From positions 4,616,001-4,680,000 of the forward strand of contig NC_084813.1 in assembly GCF_963583255.1 (NCBI RefSeq): a stretch of DNA of 64,000 nucleotides. Direction: 5' to 3'. The notes under the pieces were generated by a model. The model did not search any database. It saw only the letters and a program-made list of their open reading frames with translations, and had not been told where the DNA came from. The position numbers were made by a program, and so were the translations under genes. This DNA is from Pyrus communis (lineage: Eukaryota; Streptophyta; Magnoliopsida; Rosales; Rosaceae). This document shows, piece after piece, positions 39,366 to 49,683 of this stretch (its first letter is position 1; each line of letters begins with the position of its first letter).

Positions 39366-40863
39366 GAAAAACAGATAAGAAAGTTCGAAAATAATTGTTC
39401 TGGCGACATGTATAAAGTTTAATATCGAAACTTAAACAGTACCAAAACATATTCTTTATAGTAAATTACAGAACCAAAACCAATATATTAATGAAACCCA
39501 TAGATATATGAACCCTAGATTCGAACAGATCTACAGAAAAAAATTGAAATAGGAAAAACTTAAAAGAGAGACTCTGGGAATAGAGCTTCTGAGCTTCATG
39601 CTTAACAAACAAAGCAACAAAACCCATAAATTAAATGTCTAACCAAACAGCTTAAAATCTACAAACAACTTAAATTTCTGCAAATTTAACCAAACAACTT
39701 AAAATCGCAGCAGTCCTAAATCAGCAAGTTTCTGATTTAACCAAACAGCAAGTTTCTGCTAGTAATCAAATCGCAGCAGTCCATATAATCAATCGAAAAG
39801 CTTATGCAATCATAGCCCCAAAAACCCTAAATTCCCAAATCAGAAACCCTAATTCATAAATTACCTAGGAATTTGCAGGATGATGGTAGTGTTCTCGACG
39901 GCGAGGTTGGTGTCGACCGTGTGGTGGTGGTCGGAACTCGCGATTGGGGATGATTGATGTAATGTCGACAGACACAGTCGAGGTCGACAGTCAGTGACTC
40001 ACTATGAGTCTCAAGGAGTCGAGTCGAGTCGAGTCAGTAGGGGTGGAGAATCGATGGAAAAAGATGGGAGCGATCGAGGTCCGTCTGACTCTGAGACGAG
40101 AGAGTAGAGAGGATAGGAGATTTGGGGAGTGGGGGAAGGGAACTGTCGAGTGTCGACTGTGGGAGTAGAGAGGAGAGGAGATCTGGGTCTGGGAGAGTGA
40201 CTGTCTGAGGACTCTGATCTGAGAGACTCTTGAGACGTGAGTGCGATCGTGCGATCGTGGTAACTTCTAATCAACGGATCAGATTAAATCTTAAATTTTT
40301 GGAAGGTGAAAACGGTTCGGGTCGGGGACCCGTTTCCAAGCTTGGCGACCCGTCCCGCCCCGCAAATAACATGGATCCGCCCCGCCCCGCCCCGTTTCAG
40401 ATTTTTTAAAATAGGACCCGCCCCGTACCCGCCCCGATTCACTTGGACCCGCCCCTACCCGCGGGTCTAGGGCCCGTTTGCCCAGCCCTACTTCAAACTT
40501 TCTATATTTGAAAAGAAAAATACACTTATGAGGAATGTATAATAAAATTTTTGAAGTGTTAATAACACTTTCCTTGCGTAAACTAAAATGTGTGATTGCA
40601 TCAGATTTTAGACACAATGGTTTCGTCTTGCTCATCCATAGCCCTTGGTATTCTTTTTCTTTTTCAGAGTGGATTGGATTGGATTGGATCATGAACACCC
40701 CTAACGTTGGATGACCATGATGAATTTAACCAGCTAGTGTAATGGACAGAAGAACAAAATATTCGAAACAGAAAGGACGAAATGGATTTCTTTGTATGTA
40801 TGACAATTTGAGTATACATATAGAAGCCAGAAAAGAAGAAACAACTGTATCATGTAAAAGGAA

Positions 40864-41232
40864 TTATCTGAAACCCATCCTTAGAGATTTGAAGTTGGAA
40901 CTGGCGACTGTTATGGAATTAAAATCCTCAGCTGACTTTCTTTTCCGAGAATTCAAGGCGGATGCAGAGACGGAGGACGAAGGGAAAGAAGGTGGTGGTA
41001 GGCTTGGCGATTGAACCGAATTGTTGTACGAGTACAGGTTGGTGATATCTGCAAGAGGCTTCCTCCTCCTCAGCGGCCTCATTTTAATACATTTCTTGGA
41101 AGATGACATGGTTTCAGCAACTGGGTCGGTCAGCTTTGCCGTTGCAGTTGCAGAGAATGGGGTTGGAGTTGGAGGGATGTTCTCTTTGTTGTTGTGCTCA
41201 CCGTCACGGCAGGCGATGGCGGTGGCCTCCAT
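40864..41232 (-). CDS. Short KEN-box and D-box protein, paralogue B
   Basis: Single exon, 122 residues. It shares with the gene at 35040: HNNKENIPPTPTPF (KEN box), LRRRKPLADITNLYS (RxxLxxxxN D-box), NSRKRKSAEDF (basic tract) and the C-terminal FKSLRMGFR. Between D-box and basic tract it has a Ser/Pro-rich linker instead of the hydrophobic stretch of paralogue A. Motifs suggest an APC/C-regulated cell-cycle protein, located in the nucleus; this is inferred from the motifs alone. The start is the ATG nearest the conserved block. The gene is in the same orientation as its paralogue and sits between two hAT-like elements. Confidence 0.75.
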   Translation of the reverse strand: MEATAIACRDGEHNNKENIPPTPTPFSATATAKLTDPVAETMSSSKKCIKMRPLRRRKPLADITNLYSYNNSVQSPSLPPPSFPSSSVSASALNSRKRKSAEDFNSITVASSNFKSLRMGFR

Positions 41233-42021
41233 TAATCCAACACGTTGAGAGAGTTGAGAGACAAAGTGTTTGGTATTGAATGAGAGGAATGGATGGTTGG
41301 GTTGGGTTTGGTGGTGGGCATATTTGTAATGCTCTGAGTTCGCGCGGTGGCGGTGGTTTCTAATTCTAAATTCTAAAATGTGTAATTTTCATGCGCCAAA
41401 CAGATTGGGATTTGGGAAAGAGGGACAAAGAGGGAGAGATTCAGATTTTGTTGTGACAACTGGAAAATTACAAAATGTGAGAGAGAGAAGGGTTGAAAAA
41501 TTAACCAAAGTGCGGGAGCCAAAATGCCAATAATACAGAAGTGGAAACTTTGGGCGGGGGAGTGGAAAGAGCCAAATCTCAAAACGAAATCTAGTGTAGT
41601 TTGTGGTAAGGGTGGGCAAACGGATATAGGAACCGCATGTTAGGGTGGGTACGGACCGGTTCCTAATTTTAAAAAAGAGAAACAGGGCGGGCCTTTGTAA
41701 TTTTCAGTTTGGGCCGGTTCCTGAAGTATAGGAATCGCGAGTACCCGAACCGGCCCGTTTGTAGTTGAAATGGACAGACGAGATTGAAGAGATCATCTCT
41801 CCATCCAATCTTAACTGTTAGTTTTAGGTTTCCTTGTCCTCGACCTTGACTTTGTCACTCGAGTCCTTGAACTCGATTCCGTCTCCCACAATCTCTCTTC
41901 TAAGCCAGTGCCTTATTGACAACCCAATTGACAATTGATGGCGCTGCGAGGATTGGAGCAACAACCCAATCTCACCAGTCACCCCTCTCAAGTCTCACCA
42001 GTCATTGTCACTACAACCAAA

Positions 42022-42027
<6 letters not shown>

Positions 42028-42063
<36 letters not shown>
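42028..42063. repeat. (CT)n microsatellite
   Basis: A pure CT run of about 17 units lies just upstream of the SKP1-like piece, resembling the pyrimidine-rich 5' leader of an SKP1 gene, so it may have been captured along with the coding part. Confidence 0.85.
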
Positions 42064-42064
<1 letters not shown>

Positions 42065-42119
42065 ACCCTTTCGAGTTTTTAAAGTAGCGTCATCGTTGAG
42101 ACCATTGTTATCACCATCA

Positions 42120-42325
42120 CCAAACATATCGTCGTCGTCGAAGAAGATCACCCTCAAGAGCTCGGACGATGAGTCGTTTGAGGTTGAGGAGGCGATGGCG
42201 TTGGAGTCGCATACCATCAAGCACATGATTGAGGATGATTGTGCCAACAACAGCATGTTGACGCCACGAAGCCCGACGAGAAGATCTCCGAGGACAACCT
42301 CAAGGCCTTGGATTAGAATTTGGTT
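42120..42325 (+). pseudogene. Captured SKP1-like fragment
   Basis: The plus strand reads [20 protein letters not shown], then [20 protein letters not shown], the first half of plant SKP1 (ASK) proteins, the adaptor between cullin and F-box proteins. Downstream, in another frame, [18 protein letters not shown] resembles a later SKP1 block, so internal sequence is deleted and the frame shifts. There is no ATG directly before the SSSKK block and the C-terminal F-box-binding helices are missing. It lies inside the second hAT-like element. Confidence 0.85.
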
Positions 42326-43051
42326 TGATTCTAGGGTTTCAGAATTTGGGGATTCAATTGGGTTAGGGTTTTTTTGATTTAGGGATTGGGGTCAATTGTG
42401 TTGTTTTCGGGCCTAGGGTTACTGATTTTGGGGTTTTCTATGATGGTGGATCAAATTTGAATGGCGAGCAGGTATTGGGTGGTGTCTCTACTGATTGAAA
42501 ACTCGGCGTCGTCTCTATGGACCTCCAAAAGTACTTCCGCCGTTTCATTTTTCTTCTGCAATTTTATTTCTTTAGCAATTCAATTTTTTTTTTTTCGATT
42601 TGGGTATTCATTGGATTTGATCGATGTGAAGCTAATGTAAGGTGAATGATTACTGATCTGGAGAGTTGGCGGTGGAGATGGGCAGTTGCAGGCCTCTTCG
42701 TGTTCGATTTCGAGCAGCGTAGCCACAGGTGGTGGTGGGAGTTGCTCTTCTAGTTTAGGACACTGATTGGACTCAGCCTCAGGGACTAGTGCTGCAGCAT
42801 CCACCGCCATTGCACAAAGCGGCTGCTCAAAAGGCAAGAAGGTGGTGGTCCAGTTCCCGGAACGATCGAGTGAGTTAAAGAAAAAGAGAAGAAAAAAAAG
42901 GACTTGTGGACCCAGCCCATTTCAAATGGGCCGAGTTAGGTCTGGTTCCAGTGATCGTATTTGTAATATCTGACCCGGCTCGTGCCCACCCGTAGTTTGT
43001 AGTTTAGGCTTCTCTTACAACATGCTTAGTGCTGGAAATCAAAATAAGAAA

Positions 43052-43768
43052 GGTTAATATCAGTTTACTACTCTGAAGTTTGTTGGTTTTCAACATTTGG
43101 TACATGAAGTTTTTTTCATCCTAGTTTGGTACCTAAAGTCTCAATTATGGGACAATTTCATACATCTGTTAATTTTTCCGTCAGAACCTCCGTTAATTGA
43201 TGACGTGATTAGGCGCCATGTGTACGTAAATATTAAAAATTAATTTTTTTTTATCCCCTCTTCTAACCCTAGCTATTAGGGCCCAAAACAATTTTTTTTT
43301 TCTGGGCCGCCCCTCACCCTCGTGACCCTCTTCGCCGACGACACCTCCTCGAGGTCGTCCACTCCCACATCGCCGCCACTGGCCGCACCGACATTAAGTT
43401 TTAGCAACTGGTGAAGGGAGGGAGGGCGGGGGATGAGGGGGTGAGGAGCAGCCCCGAAAAAAAAAAAAAATGTTTTGGGGCCTGATAGCTAGGTTTAGAA
43501 GAGGGGATAAAAAAAAATTAATTTAATTTTTTAAAATTTTACATTTTAAATTTTTAAATATTTACATGGGTCCATAATGACAAGTGACGTTCAGTCACTA
43601 TCCACATGGATACCACATCATCAATTAACAGAGATTCTGACAGAAAACTTAACAGATGTATGAAAGTATCCTATAATTGAGACATTAGGTACCAAATTGG
43701 ACGAAAAAAACTTCATGTATTAAATGTTGAAAACCAATAAATTTTAAAATAATAAACTAAGATTAACC
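43052..43768. mobile_element. Long foldback element (MULE-like)
   Basis: The 717-bp element begins GGTTAATATCAGTTTACTA and ends TAATAAACTAAGATTAACC. The arms pair over about 200 bases (for instance GGTTTTCAACATTTGGTACA with TAAATGTTGAAAACC, and ACATCTGTTAATTTTTCCGT with its inverse near 43640). The centre (43250-43510) is a second palindrome around GCCCAAAACAATTTTTTTT and AAAATGTTTTGGGGCC. Bordering 9-mers (AATAAGAAA and CAAATAAAA) are only similar, so a target duplication is unproven. Confidence 0.7.
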
Positions 43769-44427
43769 CAAATAAAAAATTGAATTCCGATCACAAACCA
43801 TTCTTATATTTATAAATTTGAAGAATTAAAAGGACGATGGACCCACACAAATTTAGAAATTCATTTCCATATTTTAGAGGAATTGGATTTCTTGATAATA
43901 AGAGACGAGAAATCCCTTCTGCATACCCATATTGCCCTCACATAATCATTCAAATTCCCATAAAAAAACCCAACGCTAGTGCATAGCGCTAGCATGCCTC
44001 GTTCTCCCTCGTTACCGCCTCTCGTTTTTCCCCACTAAACCGTAAACCCTACACCCTATACCCAACAACCACTGCCCGTAGTCCACAAACCCACCATCAA
44101 TTTCAAATTGTTGAAAGATGAGAGGCAGAGATGGATCGCAAACCATTTTCTGTTAATCGCAGAGCCGGCGGCAGTGCAACTGAGATACAAATCAACACGG
44201 GCAACAACGATGAACATATTCCGTGATTCAATTATTTGCAAATGTGATACATTCGCCTTGTGATCATAAGTTTCGACGGTGCAGTATGAGGAGAATGAAA
44301 GTGATTATCAACATGGACCGATGCGCTGGAAAATCTTCATGTCTGATAGTTCTTAAGTTCTAAGACCAAACACATACATGCTGTTCAACATTCGATCGAG
44401 AAACTGAAATTTTATAACTTCTCCGCA

Positions 44428-47400
44428 TTATTCCCCACTCGCGTATAAACGGGTCCACTCCTTTGCTGCATGATTCAAGGGAAAAATAACTACTAAAGTT
44501 AACAAAACTATTCCTAAATGCAAGTTAAAAGTTGGAACTAGTAGTCAGTAAACGGAGCAAATGAAAGGATGAAAGTAAAGCAATAAAAAAAAAAATTTAA
44601 GCTCTCTACACGACGTAATATCCAAAGATTAACCAAATAGAGCAGTTGTGCGTAATTTTTAATACCTGTCTCAACAGCTTCTTCTTCATTTGTCTTCCAG
44701 TGCTTTGCAATGTTCTCAGAAAGCGGATCATCAGGATTTGGAGCACTCAGAAGTGCTTGAATGCTGATCACACGTACTATATTGTGTTAGTAGTCATTTA
44801 TATTTATCATGAATCAGGAACATAACAATGCAGTGACAATATCTTAATTTATTAGCAAAGATTCTAACATAATGCTGTGCAGATTTTTCGTTTTTCTCTT
44901 TCCGATCAAGCATAAGCTACTGTTTGAACATATAAGAAGAACTGTGTTGCGGGAATGCAATATGTCACCTCAGCAATACTGTTCGGATTTGAAGGGCTGG
45001 ACTCCATTTGTCTTTCAGAATATCGAGGCATATCCTCCCAAGCTGCCAAAATAAATTCTTACCTTATTAGAAACTCAGGTGAAACAATGGAAAGGGGTGA
45101 AAGGAGAAAGCTACTTACCTTGTCAATGTTAGGATGATATATTTTTGTCAGGAAACGGACCTGTTCGTGGGGAAGAGAAAAACAGAAGACGAGATTAATT
45201 AACATTCGAAATTTCACGGCGACTATGGTGAGGTGACAGAGTGTTAAAAAGAAATATCTTTAAGGAATCATAACTAATTTCCTCTTTAAAAGAAAATATA
45301 GGCTCAAAGCTTTAAAAGTCAGCAACTGAATATTTAGAAGATATATACAATAACAGTTTCAGTCAAGTAACTTAATAAGCTAGAACAGCACTGCATAAAG
45401 CCCAAAATAACTATCCCTAAACTCTGAAGATCCTGATGTCCCGTAGAAAAGCCTACACCTGCACTTTTCTGACGAACTTATGTGCTTGGAACAGGCATCA
45501 CACACACACACACACAAGCATGCACGTGCACGCGTGCACACACCAACAGTGGCCTTTGTATTAGAACCTAGGGTAGCACAAGTAAATAATACAAAGCAGG
45601 CAGACAAACATGTCCAAAAATATTCTTTACATAAAAAGTAATGACATGGATCAACAATAAGATCACATAAAAGAGGTTTGAAACAATTGAAAACCCGTGC
45701 AATTTCTAAGGTAACCAGTAAAAAACCTAATAATGTTTTCCCCTCCAAAACTAGGCAACCATATGAATCAATATGATCCCAATGATTCAAAATTACCACA
45801 AGTACCATTGTAAGCATCTATAAAAACATAAATCTCAAAATATGCAATTAATTAACACCTAATTACACGTTTACCTTTGGAGGTGCCATTGGATATTCTT
45901 CAGGCAAAAACAATTCCAACTTGAAAACCCCACCTAAGTCAATAAACAAATAGAAGTGTATGAACATGGCATACCAACATGAGGTGATATAAAGTGATAA
46001 ATGGCTATGTTCGAGAACAGATACACTAACATGTTACACTATGTTCGAGAACAGATACAATAACATGTTACAGAAGGTTCCAAAATTTGATCTTAGAAAC
46101 ATTGGTGCAAAAGAATAGATAATCTAATCATAGAGAATGGCAAAAGGAATAATAATCTCTGGCTAGTTGATAAGTACACCTTACAAGTATCAGCTGTATA
46201 GCCAATAAACCTTTTGAACCAAAAGAAGAAAGACATTCTTCCTCTAGAATCAATTGGCACATCCCTTCCCTTAACTTTTTTTCCTAAAGGATTAAAATAG
46301 AAGAAAAAAGACAGAAAAATAAGAGGGAAAACTAGGCCTGCCATCCTTTCCCTGCCTTATTTTTCAGAAGAAAAATGTAATCCAAAATCTAACAATCCAA
46401 AGAAACCTTTTCATGAAATCAAGAGTTGTAAAGATGGTTAGTCTTGTGGCAATCACTTACATTTCATGTGATAATCTCCCATTGAATTACAAACATAATA
46501 TTAAAAGTTTATAATGTGCAGAAATTTCAAGTTTGAAAGTTTGAAAAGAGAAAAAAAAATATTAGGAAGCTATAGACGTATAACATACTCTTGGTTTTTG
46601 CCTCAATGAAGTAGAAGTAAAAGATGAAGGGTCTTTCACAAAATCCTAAATTAGAGAAACAAGAAGTGCCTAATCACCTTCATATGGAGATTGAGCTGGG
46701 CCAAGAATCATTACGTTGAAATATCGCATGTTTTCTTCTGCAGGAGAAGCACTGATTCCAGGGGCTGCAAAATAAAATCAGTAATTTGATGAAAAATCAT
46801 AAAACCAACTTTAAAATTCCAATGTCGATCTATCAAAAGTTCACAACCCAAAACTAGAAGGCTTAATTGATATTATCACGTCAGGTCTAGACTCATCAAC
46901 GTATATATAGACGTTTGGTGATGACAAGGTCGAGGTAGTGTATCGAAAAGTAGGCCAAGATATGCCTGAAAATTTAAAAGTGCTTTGCCATACTGTGCTC
47001 CAGAAAGGGATTACGAGTAGTCACAAGTACACCACCAACACATTCTGACAATCAAACATACATATCCGATACATAACCAGTTGGATCAAATGAAATAAGG
47101 TCAGCGGGAATCTTTAACACAAAAATATGCAAATGGTATATCCGGATTCCCATATCAGCGGATCAACGAATTTATGAATGCACCATGTCAGCGGATTTGG
47201 CCTTTAAAGATATTTGAACCCATACTGAAAGAAGCAAAACCCATAACTGGAAACAGAAGAGGAGACCAGGAAAGGAGACCTCCCAAACAAAAAGCACTTT
47301 TCTTGTTTAACTTAAAGCTAAAACCTACTTCCAAAGTATAAAGCCTCAAAATTCCGCCGCCATACCTCAATTAATACCATAACTTAAATTTAATTAGTAA

Positions 47401-47556
47401 AACTTATACATATAGAGAGAGAAAGAGAGAGAGAAACCTGGTTCGCTGAGAAGCCTCTGCGTCTCCTAAAGAAAGGAATCAGAATTCAGAAGTAATTCAC
47501 AAAAATGCCAAATCAGACACCAAAAACGAAAGATGAACAGAATAGTTATTGAATCA

Positions 47557-47593
<37 letters not shown>

Positions 47594-47654
47594 GTAGGGT
47601 TTAGAATAAGAAGAGAACCTTGATAATTCTTCTCGGAAGATTACTGTTCGCCAT
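44428..47654 (-). CDS. UBC13: Ubiquitin-conjugating enzyme E2, UBC13 type (UBC35/36-like)
   Basis: Eight exons (47619-47654, 47438-47465, 46678-46764, 45875-45933, 45119-45160, 44969-45042, 44666-44763, 44428-44465) join to 462 nt, 153 residues, the normal length of Ubc13. The UBC fold is complete: [20 protein letters not shown], then [40 protein letters not shown], the HPN motif in [16 protein letters not shown] with the active-site Cys, and [20 protein letters not shown]. Ubc13 pairs with a UEV protein to build Lys63-linked ubiquitin chains, used in DNA damage tolerance, iron response and signalling; those roles are known from the family. The last exon encodes [12 protein letters not shown]. 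The start is the conserved MANSN. The leader contains a CT tract (47699-47729) and intron 1 a GA tract. Confidence 0.95.
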
Positions 47655-47730
47655 CAAATCTCTTCTTCTTCTCTTGAAAGTTGGAGGATTCCAGACGCGA
47701 AAGACTCAGAAGCTCTCTCTCTCTCTCTCT
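47571..47730. repeat. Two GA/CT microsatellites around UBC13 exon 1
   Basis: A (GA)n run of about ten units at 47571-47591 in intron 1 and a (CT)n run of about fourteen units at 47700-47727 in the 5' leader flank the first coding exon. Such tracts near plant transcription starts often bind GAGA-type factors, but that is inference here. Confidence 0.7.
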
Positions 47731-48002
47731 CTCTCTCCGAAGATCAGAAGTTCAGAAGAAGCTGAAAGCCAGAGGGATGAACAAGACGGGGAAATCTGGT
47801 CAACAGCTTTTGCTAACGGGGATGGCTTCCAACGTCCAACTCCCTACGCATTTATTATTATTTTATTGTTTTCGTTCAATCCCCTTCTCCCTCTGTATTT
47901 TTCAGTCATCTTTCGGCCCAGAAGCCCATGGGCCGATTGGGGATCCCACCCGGTCGACCGACTGGCCGGTCATTAGCACCGAGAGTTGAAAATAAATGAA
48001 AA

Positions 48003-48192
48003 ACATGGATTCTCGCCGGATTATTTTCCTAGGGATCCGGGGATCCCGTAATGATGTTCATTCATTTAAAATTTAAAATTAAATATAAATAGTACCTAAC
48101 AAAACCTAACCGCACGATATACGATGAACGGACATGATTACGAGATCTCCCGGATTCCTAGGAAAATAATCTGGCAAGGATCCTTTTCCTCC
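48003..48192. mobile_element. GGATCC-type MITE with clear terminal inverted repeats
   Basis: The left end GGATTCTCGCCGGATTATTT (then TCCTAGGGATCC) pairs with the right end GGATTCCTAGGAAAATAATC (then TGGCAAGGATCC) over about 35 bases. The interior contains AAATATAAATAGTACCTAAC and ACCGCACGATATACGATGAA. It is the best preserved member of the family seen also near 100-260, 3105-3330 and 58425-58610, and lies in the UBC13 upstream region. Confidence 0.75.
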
Positions 48193-48614
48193 AACATCGA
48201 CCAAATAAATAGACGAGCACAATATTTTCGATAGACTTTGAAATGTTAAACGATGTTTGATTTGTGGTTTTATGAAAAACACAAATGATCTTGCATGATG
48301 ACCTAAATAAATAACAGTTCTGTTTATAAGATTAATTTGCGTAGTGATCAAATAAGGAATTATCTCCGGCCTGTATTAACTTACTAATCGGTTAACGCTC
48401 AAGTGCTACTACGTCATGGGACAACAATAATTCCACAAGGATATATATATATATAAAATAAAAAATAAAAAGCAAAAAGAAAATCATTTTAGAGGCCATT
48501 ATACAGCGGATCAAAGTTAGTATTTGTACATGCCACATTTCAAATATTGCAAACAAAACGAAGGCAAAACGCAAAACAATTATACTTCCACCACTAAAAT
48601 CATGTCTGGATAAT

Positions 48615-49648
48615 TCAGTATCGTTCTATCTCATCACTCGAAGTCATGTCTTCCACAGAAAAAGATTGTGGAACCAAAGGCACACAACCATGGCGACTAA
48701 ATATTGGCAGATCGAGCGAGGCGCTTGCAATCAACTTACATTCCTCGAGTGCTTCTGCATCCATGGATGAAATTTCCTGCAACACGCGCACGAATCACGA
48801 TTTTGCTTACATGACGATCAAGTACAGATGTTTAAGAACATTACATTTTTCAGACATCACGAGTTCGGTTTCATTAATTTAAGTTAAGAGGCATCAGGCA
48901 CTACTCCGCAAGAAGTGACACAGAGCAGTACATGAGCTATATGATTTCCTGTATTATCTTTCACATCAGTTTCAGTTTATCTTCAAAACTATGCCGTTAC
49001 CTTGGTATTTGATTCCCGGATGTAGCCGACAAGTAGCAGTTTCATTTGCTGATTGGATATACAGCAATTGTTTCCATCAACTATATGCATTTGCTACATC
49101 AAAGGATAAAAAGATCTTCATCAATATAGAACTAACGGGATCAATGCATAAATAACTTGTTTTCGGTAAGTTGGAGGAAAGCAAATTGCAGTCTTTATAA
49201 TCTGGCAATTAGTAAGCTCGTTTTTTTAAACATATACCATTACCAAAATTAATAAACAGATTACTCACAATGTTTTTATTAGGTGAGCTATTGCGATCGA
49301 ATCCAATGGCAACCACTACCCTGTAGGTCTTCTGCATATCAGCTACAGCCCAACCGAAGAAAACTCCCCAGACTTGGTCGGGGAGAGCAGATCTTCCATC
49401 CTCTGATTATTGTGGACTTGTGGATTAAATTGAATACGAATTTGCACAAATCTTAACCATAAAAATGTGCATTTGCTAAAACTCGCTAATCAGTCAAATA
49501 AATTGAACAAATACATTCCAACAATTCACCAACCTGTGACTTCACTGACAAACCCATTGGCATAGAGACCACTAAAATAAATTGGTTCAATCGGCAGTGC
49601 CTTATCTACCCCTGAAATAATCAATCAAGCAAATATTTAAAGGGGAGA

Positions 49649-49683
<35 letters not shown>

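Larger units (their letters stand above)
37798..40490. mobile_element. hAT-like element carrying a mitochondrial carrier gene piece
   Basis: The 2693-bp element starts TAGGGCTGGGCA and ends TGCCCAGCCCTA, a perfect 12-bp terminal inverted repeat. Both flanks carry the 8 bases CTTCAAAC (37790-37797 and 40491-40498), the duplication length of the hAT superfamily. Subterminal regions are GC-rich repeats (GGGCCGGGCCGGG on the left, CCCGCCCCGCCCCG on the right). No transposase is present, so it depends on one made elsewhere. Inside are a palindromic tandem repeat (38022-38180) and a minus-strand fragment of a CoA carrier gene with intron remains (38906-39365). Confidence 0.9.
41610..42991. mobile_element. 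Second hAT-like element, carrying an SKP1 gene piece
   Basis: The left end is GGGTGGGCAAACGG and the right end CTCGTGCCCACCC: inverted GGGTGGGCA/TGCCCACCC termini followed inward by GC-rich wording (GTACGGACCGGTTCC left, TGACCCGGCTCG right), as in the first element. The 8 bases GTAGTTTG occur at 41596-41603 and immediately after the right end at 42992-42999, but six bases separate the left copy from the left terminus, so the exact end is uncertain. It holds an SKP1 fragment, a CT microsatellite and a further piece with Pro-rich coding appearance (42640-42840). No transposase is seen. Confidence 0.7.

Noticed and set aside
45380..45817. 145-codon minus-strand frame in a UBC13 intron
   Set aside because: It lies wholly inside an intron of a well-defined gene and includes a CA/TG microsatellite; no domain seen.
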